The notes beneath the pieces were generated by a model. The model was given only the letters and a program-made list of their open reading frames with translations. It searched no databases and had not been told where the DNA came from. This document shows positions 54,438 through 62,874 of a stretch of 64,000 nt of DNA, in pieces. The stretch is from Pannonibacter sp. XCT-53 (GTDB lineage: Bacteria; Pseudomonadota; Alphaproteobacteria; Rhizobiales; Stappiaceae): NCBI RefSeq assembly GCF_009915765.1, contig NZ_JAABLQ010000003.1, forward strand, positions 62,001 to 126,000, given 5' to 3'. Each line of letters opens with the position of its first letter. The stretch's first letter is position 1. Position numbers and translations under genes: made by a program.

Positions 54438-55538
54438 TCAGCCGCGCCCCGTCTCGGCCGCCGCGCGCAAGGCGTCGATGCGCTCGTCCGGCCCGAAGGT
54501 CTCGCGGCAGTCGGCCAGCAGCGCAAGGGCTGCCTCCGTCCGGCCGAGCGCCAGCATCCATCCGGCCCGGGCCAGCGGCAGATCCTTGCGCCAGCGCTTC
54601 GGCAGGCCGTGCAAGGCCGGATCGCGGGCGATGGCCGCTTCCGCTGCCTGCATCAGGTCAACAGCGAGGGCAAGATCGCCGGTGCCAGCGGCCGCCTCGG
54701 CCCGCAGCCGCAGCAGGCCGGCGTGGCCCGGTGCGAGCGCGGCCAGCGCGTCAAGCTGCTCAGGCGTCAGCCGTTCGCCGGCCGCCAGCGCCTCGCCGGC
54801 GGCCGCAAAGCCCGCGTGAAAGGCACGCGGCAACGGCCGGATCAGGCCCCGCGCCGCCAGCTCGTCCTCCGGATCGCGGTCGAAGGTGCGGGTGATCTTG
54901 CGAATGACGTTCAGCGTGTAGAGGTGGTCATGGCTGGCGTGGCAGGAGGCGAGATCGAACAGCCGGCCGCCCAGTCCCTGCGCCAGGACCCGCGCGACCC
55001 CGGCGCTGTCGACCGGATCGAGGTGCCCGAAGTAAAGATGAACGGGATGGACAAGCTCCCGCCGCAACCCGTCAAGGGCTGGGTCCAGCGCCAGCGCCCC
55101 GGCCGGGGTGCCGGGATGGGGCAGGCCATAGAGCGCGCTCTGGCTGCCGGACCGGCCCAGCTCCAGCTCAGGGCCGAAGGCATGGATCGCCCCGTCACCC
55201 CGGCGCAGGCCGGTGACCAGCGCGGCGTATCCGCCCATCGAGGCGCCGTAGTGAAGGATGCGCTTGGGGCGGACCACGTCGATGGCCGCCGCGATGGCGG
55301 CGTCGATGGCCTCCTCCTGGCCCAGATACCAGCCGTTGCGCGTGTCGTTGAGGAACAGGCAGGCGTGGCGGGTGGCGGAGAACATCCGCTCCAGACCGAA
55401 CTTGCCGTCCGGCACCCGCACCTGCGAATAGACCACGACAAGCAGGCCGCTGCTGCCGCCGGACACGAGGCGATGGCGCAGCCCGGGCGCAGGCTCTGCG
55501 CCGCCGGCGGAGGGAGATCGTGGGTCGCGGACGGTCAT
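54438..55538 (-). CDS. Alpha/beta-hydrolase-like protein of unknown function
   Basis: This 366-residue protein is not assigned to a named family. The N-terminal 230 residues look like an alpha/beta hydrolase: nucleophile elbow GASMGGYAAL near residue 100, a possible acid in YFGHLDPVDS and a histidine in ASCHASHDHLYTL. The segment SATRHACLFLNDTRNGWYL recalls hydrolases of surface-polysaccharide and Asp2-like proteins. The last 130 residues are alanine/leucine-rich helices resembling degenerate TPR units. No signal peptide is seen. AAGGGAAG precedes the ATG at 55538. Confidence 0.75.
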   Translation of the reverse strand: MTVRDPRSPSAGGAEPAPGLRHRLVSGGSSGLLVVVYSQVRVPDGKFGLERMFSATRHACLFLNDTRNGWYLGQEEAIDAAIAAAIDVVRPKRILHYGASMGGYAALVTGLRRGDGAIHAFGPELELGRSGSQSALYGLPHPGTPAGALALDPALDGLRRELVHPVHLYFGHLDPVDSAGVARVLAQGLGGRLFDLASCHASHDHLYTLNVIRKITRTFDRDPEDELAARGLIRPLPRAFHAGFAAAGEALAAGERLTPEQLDALAALAPGHAGLLRLRAEAAAGTGDLALAVDLMQAAEAAIARDPALHGLPKRWRKDLPLARAGWMLALGRTEAALALLADCRETFGPDERIDALRAAAETGRG

Positions 55539-55608
55539 GATCTTCCCTTGCCCGCCGACGCCGGGAAAAGCAAGCCGGGCGGCATCGGCCGGCGCGGCCC
55601 GGACGTCG

Positions 55609-55652
55609 GACGAGGGGGATGGGGACGAGAGGGATGGGAACCGGGGGATGGG
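55609..55652. repeat. 15-bp tandem repeat between the hydrolase and SulP genes
   Basis: GACGAGGGGGATGGG (55609-55623), GACGAGAGGGATGGG (55624-55638) and a shorter third unit AACCGGGGGATGGG (55639-55652) are adjacent in the intergenic gap. Confidence 0.85.
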
Positions 55653-55664
55653 CAACGGACCGGA

Positions 55665-57449
55665 TCAGATTTCCGGACCGCTCCAGAGATCGCTCGTGGC
55701 CGCCTGTTTCGGATTGCGCGATTCCGCCACATGCGCCGTCTGCGGATCGAGGGTGCAGAAGGCCTGATACTGGGTCAGGAAGACCTGACCGGTCAGGTGC
55801 TGCAGAAAGTCGGTGCGCTGCAGGCGGTCCATGACCGGCCCCTTCACTTCCGACAGATGCAGGCTGACGCCGGAATCCTTCAGCCGCTGGTTCAGCTCCT
55901 CGAGCGTCTCGAACGCGCTGGCGTCGATGACATTGACGGCCGGGCACATCAGCACGACATGCCGGATCTCCGGCCGCTCCGCGACCAGGCCGAGGATGCG
56001 ATCCTCCAGATAGCGGCTGTTGGCGAAGTACAGGCTTTCATCGACACGCACGCTCAGCACGGTGCGGCCGGTCAGGACCTTGTGCCGCTGCACGTTGCGG
56101 AAATGCTCGGTGCCGGGAACGATGCCGACCACGGCCATGTGCGGCCGGCTGGTGCGGAAGAGATAGAGCAGCACCGACAGGACCACGCCCGAGGTGATGC
56201 CAGCCTCGACACCGACGCCGAGCGTGACCAGGATGGTGGCCGCCATGGCCGCAAAGTCACTGCGGGAATAGATGTAGGTCCGGCGGATGGCCTTGAAGTC
56301 CACCAGCGACAGCACCGCGACGATGATGGTGGCCGCCAGCGTCGCCTGCGGCAGGTTGGCCAGCAGCGGGGTCAGGAACAGGGTTGCCAGCGCGATGCCG
56401 ACGGCGGTGAAGGCTCCGGCGGCAGGGGTCGCGGCGCCCGCGTCGAAGTTCACCACCGAGCGGGCGAAGCCACCGGTCACCGGATAGCCGCCGGAGACCG
56501 CCGAGGCGATGTTGGCTGCTCCGAGGCCGATCAGTTCCTGGTCCGGGACGATGCGCTGGCGCTTCTTGGCCGCCAGGGTCTGCGCCACGGAAACGGATTC
56601 CACGAAGCCGACGACCGAGATGAGCAGCGCCGGGCCCGCCAGCTGCAGCCACAGCGCGGGATCGAGCGGCGGCAGGGTCGGCATCGGCAACCCGGTCGGG
56701 ATGTCGCCGACAAGCTTCACGCCCTGCGCGCCGAGACTGAAAAGCGTCGCAGCCAGGGTGGTGGCCGCCACGGCGACGACCGGACCGGCCTTGGCCAGAC
56801 TGTCGGCGAGGCGCGGGTGCAGGCCCGCCGAGAGAAGCAGGGGCTTGAGGCCCTTGCGGACCCAGAAGAGGAAGGCGGTTGCCGTCACGCCGATCGCCAG
56901 CGTGATCAGGTTGGTCTCGCCGATGTGGCGAACCAGCGCGACGGCGATCTCCACCAGCGTCTGGCCGTCGGCCTTGATGCCGAGGATGTGCTTCAGCTGG
57001 CTGGCGGCGATGAGCAGGCCGGAGGCAGTGATGAAGCCCGAGATCACCGGATGGGAGAGGAGATTGGCGAGAAACCCGAGCCGGAACAGGCCCATGGCCA
57101 CCAGCATCAGGCCCGAGAGCAGGGCGAGGGCGATGGCCGCGCCGAGATACTCCGGCGTGCCCTGGGCGGCGAGCTCGCCGACAGCTGAGGCCGTCATGAG
57201 CGACACCACGGCGACCGGGCCGACCGCCAGCGCCCGGCTGGTGCCGAAGATGGCATAGGCGACGAGCGGCAGGATGGAGGCATAGAGCCCGACTTCCGCC
57301 GGCAGGCCCGCCAGAAGCGCATAGGCCAGCGACTGCGGGATCAGCATGATGGTGACGATGACCGCAGCGATCAGGTCGTTGGCCGCCGTGTCCCGGCTGT
57401 AGGTGCCGGCCCAGTCGAGGATCGGAAAGAAGCGCCGCAGCGACGTCAT
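55665..57449 (-). CDS. SulP family anion transporter with STAS domain
   Basis: This 594-residue membrane protein has about twelve hydrophobic segments. It begins LPILDWAGTYSRDTAANDLIAAVIVTIMLIPQSLAYA-type sequence, with AYALLAGLPAEVGLYASILP (SulP signature), and a C-terminal STAS domain containing VILMCPAVNVIDASAFETLEEL-like sequence near residues 490-520. SulP proteins move sulfate, sulfite, bicarbonate or other anions. It is last in the operon behind the Blh-like hydrolase; export or uptake of sulfite/sulfate made by sulfide oxidation is a reasonable inference. Confidence 0.92.
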   Translation of the reverse strand: MTSLRRFFPILDWAGTYSRDTAANDLIAAVIVTIMLIPQSLAYALLAGLPAEVGLYASILPLVAYAIFGTSRALAVGPVAVVSLMTASAVGELAAQGTPEYLGAAIALALLSGLMLVAMGLFRLGFLANLLSHPVISGFITASGLLIAASQLKHILGIKADGQTLVEIAVALVRHIGETNLITLAIGVTATAFLFWVRKGLKPLLLSAGLHPRLADSLAKAGPVVAVAATTLAATLFSLGAQGVKLVGDIPTGLPMPTLPPLDPALWLQLAGPALLISVVGFVESVSVAQTLAAKKRQRIVPDQELIGLGAANIASAVSGGYPVTGGFARSVVNFDAGAATPAAGAFTAVGIALATLFLTPLLANLPQATLAATIIVAVLSLVDFKAIRRTYIYSRSDFAAMAATILVTLGVGVEAGITSGVVLSVLLYLFRTSRPHMAVVGIVPGTEHFRNVQRHKVLTGRTVLSVRVDESLYFANSRYLEDRILGLVAERPEIRHVVLMCPAVNVIDASAFETLEELNQRLKDSGVSLHLSEVKGPVMDRLQRTDFLQHLTGQVFLTQYQAFCTLDPQTAHVAESRNPKQAATSDLWSGPEI

Positions 57450-57617
57450 GATGGGGAAGGCCTTCCTGGAACCGGATCTGCGCCACCGGCAGGCTGAGCA
57501 GAACGGCACCCGCCCGCTGGCCGCCGCCCTCCGAAGGGGAGACGCGGCCCGGCGGGCGAAGCCGGTCCTTTCGGGATCGTGCAGCTTTTGCGCGGCGCCG
57601 CAAGCGGGCGGCGCAGG

Positions 57618-58511
57618 TCAGAGACCGTTGATCGGCACCTTGAGGAACGTGCGGCCGCTCTCGTCCTTGGGCGGAAGCTGGCCGGCACGCATGTTCACCT
57701 GCAGCGACGGGATGATCAGCTTGGGCATGTCGAGCGTGGCATCCCGGGCGGTGCGGAAGGCGATGAACTCCTCGCGCGTCTTGCCGCCGCCGACATGGAT
57801 GTTGTGCGCCTTCTCCTCGCCAACCGTCGTCTCCCACTGGATGTCGCGACCGTTCGGGCCGTAGTCGTGGCACATGAACAGGCGCATGTCGTCCGGCAGG
57901 GACAGGACCTTCTGGATCGAGTCATACAGCGTGCCGGCATCGCCGCCGGGAAAATCGGCGCGGGCCGAGCCGCCATCCGGCATGAACAGCGTGTCGCCGA
58001 CAAAGGCGGCATTGCCCATGACATGGGTCATGCACGCCGGCGTGTGGCCGGGCGTGTAGAGAACAAAGCAGGACATGCCGCCGATGCTGTAGGTGTCGCC
58101 ATCGGCAAACAGGCGGTCGAACTGGCTGCCGTCGCGCTGGAACTCGGTGCCTTCATTGAAGATCTTGCCGAAGGTCTCCTGCACGACCGTGATGCGGTCG
58201 CCGATGCCGATCCTGCCGCCGAGCTTGCCCTGGATGTAGGGGGCTCCGGACAGGTGGTCGGCATGGACATGGGTCTCGATGAGCCACTCGAGGCTGAGGC
58301 CCTGCTCGCGGATGAAGGCGATGATCCGGTCGGCGGAGTCGTAGGTGATGCGGCCGGCGGCATAGTCGATGTCCATGACGCTGTCGACGACGGCGCAGGC
58401 ATTGGACCCGGGATCCTTGACGACATAGCTGATCGTGTTGGTGGCCGGGTCGAAGAAGGCGGTGACCTCGGGTGTCACCGCCATGTTCACGGGAAAGAAC
58501 TGCGTGCTCAT
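57618..58511 (-). CDS. blh: MBL-fold persulfide dioxygenase-like hydrolase (Blh type)
   Basis: This 297-residue metallo-beta-lactamase-fold protein has the metal motif ETHVHADHLSGA, LYTPGHTPACMTHV and VGDTLFMPDGGSARADFPGGDAG, placing it in the ETHE1/SdoA/Blh group that oxidises glutathione persulfide to sulfite with one non-haem iron. In Agrobacterium and Xylella blh lies in the BigR operon for sulfide detoxification. Here it follows two YeeE/YedE genes by 10 bp and precedes SulP, the same kind of set without bigR. Confidence 0.92.
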   Translation of the reverse strand: MSTQFFPVNMAVTPEVTAFFDPATNTISYVVKDPGSNACAVVDSVMDIDYAAGRITYDSADRIIAFIREQGLSLEWLIETHVHADHLSGAPYIQGKLGGRIGIGDRITVVQETFGKIFNEGTEFQRDGSQFDRLFADGDTYSIGGMSCFVLYTPGHTPACMTHVMGNAAFVGDTLFMPDGGSARADFPGGDAGTLYDSIQKVLSLPDDMRLFMCHDYGPNGRDIQWETTVGEEKAHNIHVGGGKTREEFIAFRTARDATLDMPKLIIPSLQVNMRAGQLPPKDESGRTFLKVPINGL

Positions 58512-58521
58512 GCGGGTCTCC

Positions 58522-58971
58522 TCAGGAGGGGCGGGCGTCGGGAGCCAGTTTCTGGCGGGCCTGCAGCATGCCGATCAGGCGCGCCGCCAGCATGCCCGCG
58601 ACGACGGCCGCAAAGGCGATCAGCGGTGCGGTCTCGCCGGTGCCCAGCGCCGGGACCAGCCCGCCCGGGCAGAAGCCGGACAGGCCCCAGCCGATGCCGA
58701 ACACGGCCGCTCCGCCGATCAGGCGCAGGTCGAGATCCTTGCGCGTCGGCACCAGGAAGCGCGGCGCCAGCAGCGGCTGGCCGGTGCGGAAGACCAGCCG
58801 GTAGCCGATGGCGGTCACCATCAGGGCGCCCCCCATGACGAAGGCGAGGCTCGGATCCCAGGTGCCGGCGATGTCGAAGAAGTTCAGCACCTTGGCCGGA
58901 TTGGCCATGCCGGCCAGCAGGATGCCGAGGCCGAAGAGCAGACCGATGAGGAACGCGGACAGACTGCGCAT
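58522..58971 (-). CDS. YeeE/YedE (sulfur transport) membrane protein, second half-gene
   Basis: This 149-residue protein has four hydrophobic segments and the signature FGIGWGLSGFCPGGLVPAL, with the conserved cysteine of YeeE/YedE thiosulfate or sulfur-compound channels. ILLAGMANPAKVLNFFDIAGTWDPSLAFVMGGAL is also typical. It starts 3 bp after its partner at 58975-59406; together the two match one full-length YeeE (TsuA-type) protein split into halves. It is part of the sulfur operon. Confidence 0.92.
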   Translation of the reverse strand: MRSLSAFLIGLLFGLGILLAGMANPAKVLNFFDIAGTWDPSLAFVMGGALMVTAIGYRLVFRTGQPLLAPRFLVPTRKDLDLRLIGGAAVFGIGWGLSGFCPGGLVPALGTGETAPLIAFAAVVAGMLAARLIGMLQARQKLAPDARPS

Positions 58972-58974
58972 GGC

Positions 58975-59406
58975 TCAACCTCCGAACACGTGACGGACAA
59001 GAAAGACGGTGATGCCACCGGTGGCCATGAAGGTCAGGGTGGCGGCGATCGAGCGGGCGGACAGCCGCGACAGGCCGCAGACGCCGTGACCGCTGGTGCA
59101 GCCGGAGCCGAAGGTCGCCCCGAGGCCGACCAGGAAGCCGCCGGCGACAAGGGCGAGCGTGGAAACGGGAACCTCGACCGCCGGCATGGCGCCGGTGGCG
59201 AGCAGCAGGACGGACGGCGCGGCGATCATGCCGAGCAGGAAGCCGGCCCGCCAGCCCTGATCGGCCTCGCCGGAGCCTGGCAGCAGGCCTCCGAGAATGC
59301 CGGTAATCCCGGCAATGCGGCCATGCACGGCCATCAGCAGAACGGCGGCGAGACCGATGAGCAGACCGCCTGCCAGGGACAGCAGCGGGGTGAATTCGGT
59401 TGGCAT
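58975..59406 (-). CDS. YeeE/YedE (sulfur transport) membrane protein, first half-gene
   Basis: This 143-residue protein has four hydrophobic segments and FGSGCTSGHGVCGLSRLSARS, the YeeE/YedE signature with two conserved cysteines. It is the promoter-proximal gene of the operon YeeE/YedE-YeeE/YedE-Blh-SulP. Such pairs occur with Blh in BigR-type operons and are thought to move sulfide-derived sulfur compounds out or thiosulfate in. A TTTC-N8-GAAT element lies 44 bp upstream. Confidence 0.92.
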   Translation of the reverse strand: MPTEFTPLLSLAGGLLIGLAAVLLMAVHGRIAGITGILGGLLPGSGEADQGWRAGFLLGMIAAPSVLLLATGAMPAVEVPVSTLALVAGGFLVGLGATFGSGCTSGHGVCGLSRLSARSIAATLTFMATGGITVFLVRHVFGG

Positions 59407-59449
59407 CGTGGCACCCTCGTCAGACGCGTGGCAAGCCTGCCGGGCAGGC

Positions 59450-59465
59450 TTTCATGGATCTGAAT
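59450..59465. promoter_or_regulatory. Candidate BigR/SqrR-type operator of the sulfur operon
   Basis: TTTC (59450-59453), eight bases, GAAT (59462-59465). On the coding strand of the operon this reads ATTC-N8-GAAA, close to the ATTC-N8-GAAT element I recall for SqrR. It lies 44 bp before the first gene. The same kind of element precedes the rhodanese at 62397. Confidence 0.45.
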
Positions 59466-59514
59466 ATACGAAGCGCGCAGCCGGTCGCCAAGGCTTATTT
59501 TCAAAAAAGTGAAA

Positions 59515-61536
59515 CTATTGTCCGGACACGGCCGGCAGGTCGCGCAGCAGGACCGTCTGGGTTCCGTCCGGGCGCGTGCGCACCTCGGCTCCGGGCAGCG
59601 TTGCCACCGGATTGTCGGCCAGCGTGGGCGCCTGCAGGTCGATCTTCGGGCTGGAGAACTCGCCGAGCGGATGCAGGATCTCCTCGCGCAGCAGACTGCC
59701 GGTGTAGAGCGTGCGCTGCTGGCCATCCGCCTCGATGACGTAGCTGGTGGGCCACAGACGCAGCACCCAGCGCTTGCCGGTCGCGTCGGCCTCCGGCTCG
59801 TCCCGCATCAGCGCCAGGGCGGCATAGCGGCCGTTGTGGGTGCGCGGCAAGGTGGGAAGATCCTCCGGACCGGTCTTGCCCTCCACGAACCCGGCGGCAG
59901 ACTTGACCGACCAGCCCGGGGGGCGGCTCCAGCCCTGCGCCTCGAGCGTCGCGGCAAGGCGGTCGAGCTGACCGGCATATTGCAGCACCAGCGGTTCGGA
60001 GAACTCGCCGTTGAGGCCGATGCGGCGGCCGGAGACGACGGACCAGCCACGGGCCAGCCAGTCGGCCTCGGACAGGGTCTCTTCCTGCGACACGGGGCTG
60101 TAGCGGACGAGCTGGGCCGGCAGGTTCTGCGTGATGTGCCAGGTGCCGATGCCGGTGAGGGCAAGAGCGACAATGCCGGCCAGCACGCCGCGCCCCACCT
60201 TCTCGTTGCGGATCGAGCCGAAGACGAAGGCAAAGACGGAGACCATGGCGGTGCCGAACAGCAGGCCCGCGACCACGTCCGTGGTCCAGTGAACCCCGAG
60301 ATAGACCCGCGAGAAGCCCATGGTCAGGACATAGATCGCCGTGACCGTGAACACGCCCGCCTTGGCCCAGGCCGGGCGGTCATGGGCAATCAGCACCGCG
60401 ATGATGCCGAAGAGCACGGTCGTCAGCGTGGCATGGCCGGAGGGGAAGGCGTAGCCATGCACGCCGTCTCCCAGTTCCATCGGCCGGGACCGCAGCACGA
60501 TCGACTTCATCAGCGGCACGAACAGCGCCGTGCCTGCCATGGCGATCAGGAACCCGGTGGCGCGGCGCCACGCCTTGCGGAAGAACAGGTAGCCGGCCAC
60601 CACCACGCTGAGCAGGAAGATGATGAAGCCATCGCCCAGCATCGTGACCGGAACGAGGATCTGGTCACCGATCGGTGTGCGCAGGGTGTCGAACAGGTTG
60701 CGGATCGCCACGTCGGCCTGGACGAAGCTGTCGCCGGGGCCGACCTCGCTCACCAGCCAGAAGAAGCTCGGCATGGTGACCAGCAGGATGGCCACCGAAG
60801 CCAGCATGCCGACCGACCGGGGATGCTCCGGATCGAAGGTGCGCGCCACCCACTGGGACAGGCGGTCGGGCCGGCGGGCGAACCAGCCGACCACCGCCGC
60901 ATGGGTGCCCGGGAACAGCGGCATGACGATCTGGATGAGCCAGCGGCCGAGCATGACGATGACGAACAGGATGACGCAGAGCCCGCCCAGCACCATCGCC
61001 AGACGGCCGGAGACCTCGCCGATCGCGCTCAGGACCGTTCCCGCCAGGAACCCGGGACCGAGATGGACGATGGACCAGGCAATGGCCGAGGTGACGTTGA
61101 CGAAGGTGAAGTACCAGACATTCATGCCGGCCATGCCGGCGATGCCCGGCACGATCGACTTCACGCCCGGCACGAAACGTCCGATGAAGACGCTCTTGCC
61201 GCCATGCTTGCGGAAAAAGGCTTCGCCCTGCTCCATCAGGGCTGGATAGCGCGACAATGGCCAGAGCCCGCGCAGCCTGTCCTTGTAGATGCTGCCCACC
61301 CAGTAGGAGATCGCATCGCCGGCAATGGCGCCGAGGGTCGTCCAGATGAAGATGGTCCAGGCGTCAAGCTTGCCGAGACCCACCAGCGCGCCGGCGCCGA
61401 CCAGCACGACCGTGCTCGGAACGAACAGGCCGACGATGAACAGGGCTTCGCCCATCGCGATCAGGAACACGATGAAGCCTGCGAGCTCCGGGTTTTCTCC
61501 CAGGAACGTCACGATCTGGTTCAGATACTCGGTCAA
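59515..61536 (-). CDS. DedA-PAP2-LssY fusion membrane protein
   Basis: This 673-residue protein joins three modules. Residues 1-200 are a DedA/SNARE-associated domain (GIVGLFVPSTVV-like start, FIGRFVPGVKSIVPGIAGMAGM). Residues 280-440 are a PAP2 phosphatase with all motifs: KSIVLRSRP, FPSGH and SRVYLGVHWTTD. The last 200 residues form an LssY-type C-terminal domain (VRYSPVSQEETLSEADWLARGW). It could flip and dephosphorylate a lipid such as undecaprenyl pyrophosphate. The start is TTG at 61536. Confidence 0.9.
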   Translation of the reverse strand: MTEYLNQIVTFLGENPELAGFIVFLIAMGEALFIVGLFVPSTVVLVGAGALVGLGKLDAWTIFIWTTLGAIAGDAISYWVGSIYKDRLRGLWPLSRYPALMEQGEAFFRKHGGKSVFIGRFVPGVKSIVPGIAGMAGMNVWYFTFVNVTSAIAWSIVHLGPGFLAGTVLSAIGEVSGRLAMVLGGLCVILFVIVMLGRWLIQIVMPLFPGTHAAVVGWFARRPDRLSQWVARTFDPEHPRSVGMLASVAILLVTMPSFFWLVSEVGPGDSFVQADVAIRNLFDTLRTPIGDQILVPVTMLGDGFIIFLLSVVVAGYLFFRKAWRRATGFLIAMAGTALFVPLMKSIVLRSRPMELGDGVHGYAFPSGHATLTTVLFGIIAVLIAHDRPAWAKAGVFTVTAIYVLTMGFSRVYLGVHWTTDVVAGLLFGTAMVSVFAFVFGSIRNEKVGRGVLAGIVALALTGIGTWHITQNLPAQLVRYSPVSQEETLSEADWLARGWSVVSGRRIGLNGEFSEPLVLQYAGQLDRLAATLEAQGWSRPPGWSVKSAAGFVEGKTGPEDLPTLPRTHNGRYAALALMRDEPEADATGKRWVLRLWPTSYVIEADGQQRTLYTGSLLREEILHPLGEFSSPKIDLQAPTLADNPVATLPGAEVRTRPDGTQTVLLRDLPAVSGQ

Positions 61537-61720
61537 GTCCTGTGTCCATGCGTAGGCCGGGCGCAGGAACGTCCTGCAACACGCTCAGAAACTGCGCGTC
61601 CAGGCCGGTCCTCTCCTGTCGCTGCCTGCATATAGGCAGCCCGGCGGGGGCTCAACAGGTATGTAGCACACGAAGGTTTCACTAAAGTGCATGGTGGCCG
61701 GTCCCGGTCGGGCCCGGCCA

Positions 61721-62167
61721 TCAGGCGCGTCGCAGCAGCGCGTCGCCGGGCAGGGCCGGATCCTGCACGATGCGGTCGATGCACTGGCGGATGCGCCGGA
61801 AATACTCTGCACAGGCCGCAGGACTGGCGGTCAGGGCCCCCGAGGTGATTTCCCACAGGGTCTGACGCGGGCTGCCGCGCCAGTGCGGCTGCGCCGAGGC
61901 AACCGACGTGGTGAGCGCCACCACGCGGTCCGGCTGCGGCGCATGCGGCAGCAGGAAGATGTCCCAGCTCTTCGGCATCAGGCCGCCATGCGCCAGCCCG
62001 TGGTCCGAGAGCAGGCGGAGGGCCGCCGGATGCAGGCTCTCGGTGGGCGCGGGACCAGCCGAAAAGGCCCTGATCCGGTTGCCCCCGATGGCATTGAGAT
62101 AGGCTTCCGCCAGCGGACCCAGCAGGGCATTGTCCGGGCAGACGAAGAGGACCGTGGCAGTGCGCAT
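61721..62167 (-). CDS. LMW phosphatase/ArsC-like protein with altered active site
   Basis: This 148-residue protein has the fold start of low-molecular-weight phosphatases and thioredoxin-type ArsC: TATVLFVCPDNALLGPLAEAYLN, then RAFSAGPAPTESLHPAALRLLSDHG and PDRVVALTTSVASAQPHWRG. In the P-loop CX5RS the cysteine (10) and asparagine (13) are kept, but arginine is leucine (16) and serine is glycine (17), so normal phosphatase or arsenate chemistry is doubtful. It is divergent from the rhodanese gene and ends near the DedA fusion gene. Confidence 0.8.
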   Translation of the reverse strand: MRTATVLFVCPDNALLGPLAEAYLNAIGGNRIRAFSAGPAPTESLHPAALRLLSDHGLAHGGLMPKSWDIFLLPHAPQPDRVVALTTSVASAQPHWRGSPRQTLWEITSGALTASPAACAEYFRRIRQCIDRIVQDPALPGDALLRRA

Positions 62168-62353
62168 CTGAAGCGTCTCGAATCGGGGTTCCACGCGCGG
62201 TCTGTTTACGGGCAGGCGGCAACGCGCATGTGACAGCAGGTTGACGTAAGGGCGTTTTTTCGCGGCTGGCGGGAAAGGCCGCCGCCTCGGGCCGGCCGAC
62301 CGGCGGCGGGGCCCCGGCGCACGGCTGCGGTCGACGGCTTGCATCCCTATTGG

Positions 62354-62369
62354 TTTCAAGTATATGAAA
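62354..62369. promoter_or_regulatory. Candidate BigR/SqrR-type operator upstream of rhodanese
   Basis: TTTC-AAGTATAT-GAAA (62354-62369) lies 28 bp before the rhodanese start. It is nested in a longer inverted repeat GGTTTCA (62352-62358) / TGAAACC (62373-62379). The TTTC-N8-GAA pattern matches the one upstream of the sulfur operon. Confidence 0.5.
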
Positions 62370-62396
62370 TAATGAAACCAGACCCGGAGAGCCTGC

Positions 62397-62774
62397 ATGT
62401 CCACCCGCGAAACCATCGGAACCGCCGTCCTCGAAACGCTTGATGTCGAGGAAGCGCATGCGCTGCATCTCGCCAATGCAATCGTGCTGATCGACGTGCG
62501 AACCCCGGCGGAATACGGGTTCGAGCATGTGGCCGGCGCGCTTCTGGCACCGGTCTCGGATTTCGATCCGGCCCGCCTGCCGGAGGGCGGGGCGCGACCC
62601 GTCGTGCTGATCTGCGGCTCGGGCATGCGCTCGCGGCGCATGGCGGAGCGCTGCATCGAGGCAGGGTTCTCCCATGTCCGCCATGTCGGCGGCGGGTTCA
62701 GTGCATGGAAGGCAGCGGGATACGGCTATCTCGGCACGGACACGGCAACGGGCGCGCACGTCCCCCGCCCCTAG
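62397..62774 (+). CDS. Rhodanese-like sulfurtransferase
   Basis: This 125-residue single-domain rhodanese begins MSTRETIGTAVLETLDVEEAHAL, has VLIDVRTPAEYGFEHVAGALLAPVSDFD and an active-site loop CGSGMRS with cysteine near residue 73, then FSAWKAAGY. The layout is that of rhodaneses in BigR/sqr operons, which turn persulfide and sulfite into thiosulfate. The shared operator suggests it belongs with the sulfur operon 3 kb away. CCCGGAGAG precedes the ATG. Confidence 0.92.
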   Translation: MSTRETIGTAVLETLDVEEAHALHLANAIVLIDVRTPAEYGFEHVAGALLAPVSDFDPARLPEGGARPVVLICGSGMRSRRMAERCIEAGFSHVRHVGGGFSAWKAAGYGYLGTDTATGAHVPRP

Positions 62775-62874
62775 TCCTTCAGGCCCTGACGCCCGGCAAC
62801 CGGCCCCGGCAGCCCGGCCGCGCCGGGCCACGGGAGGTGTCTGCGGTCGGCTCAGGGGCCGGGCAGGGCCGGTG

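Noticed and set aside
54609..57188. 859-codon plus-strand open frame over the hydrolase and SulP genes
   Set aside because: It spans two well-supported genes on the other strand and reads as glutamine/histidine/aspartate-rich noise.
59509..61635. 708-codon plus-strand open frame over the DedA-PAP2 gene
   Set aside because: It is antisense to a protein with intact PAP2 and DedA motifs and has no motif of its own.
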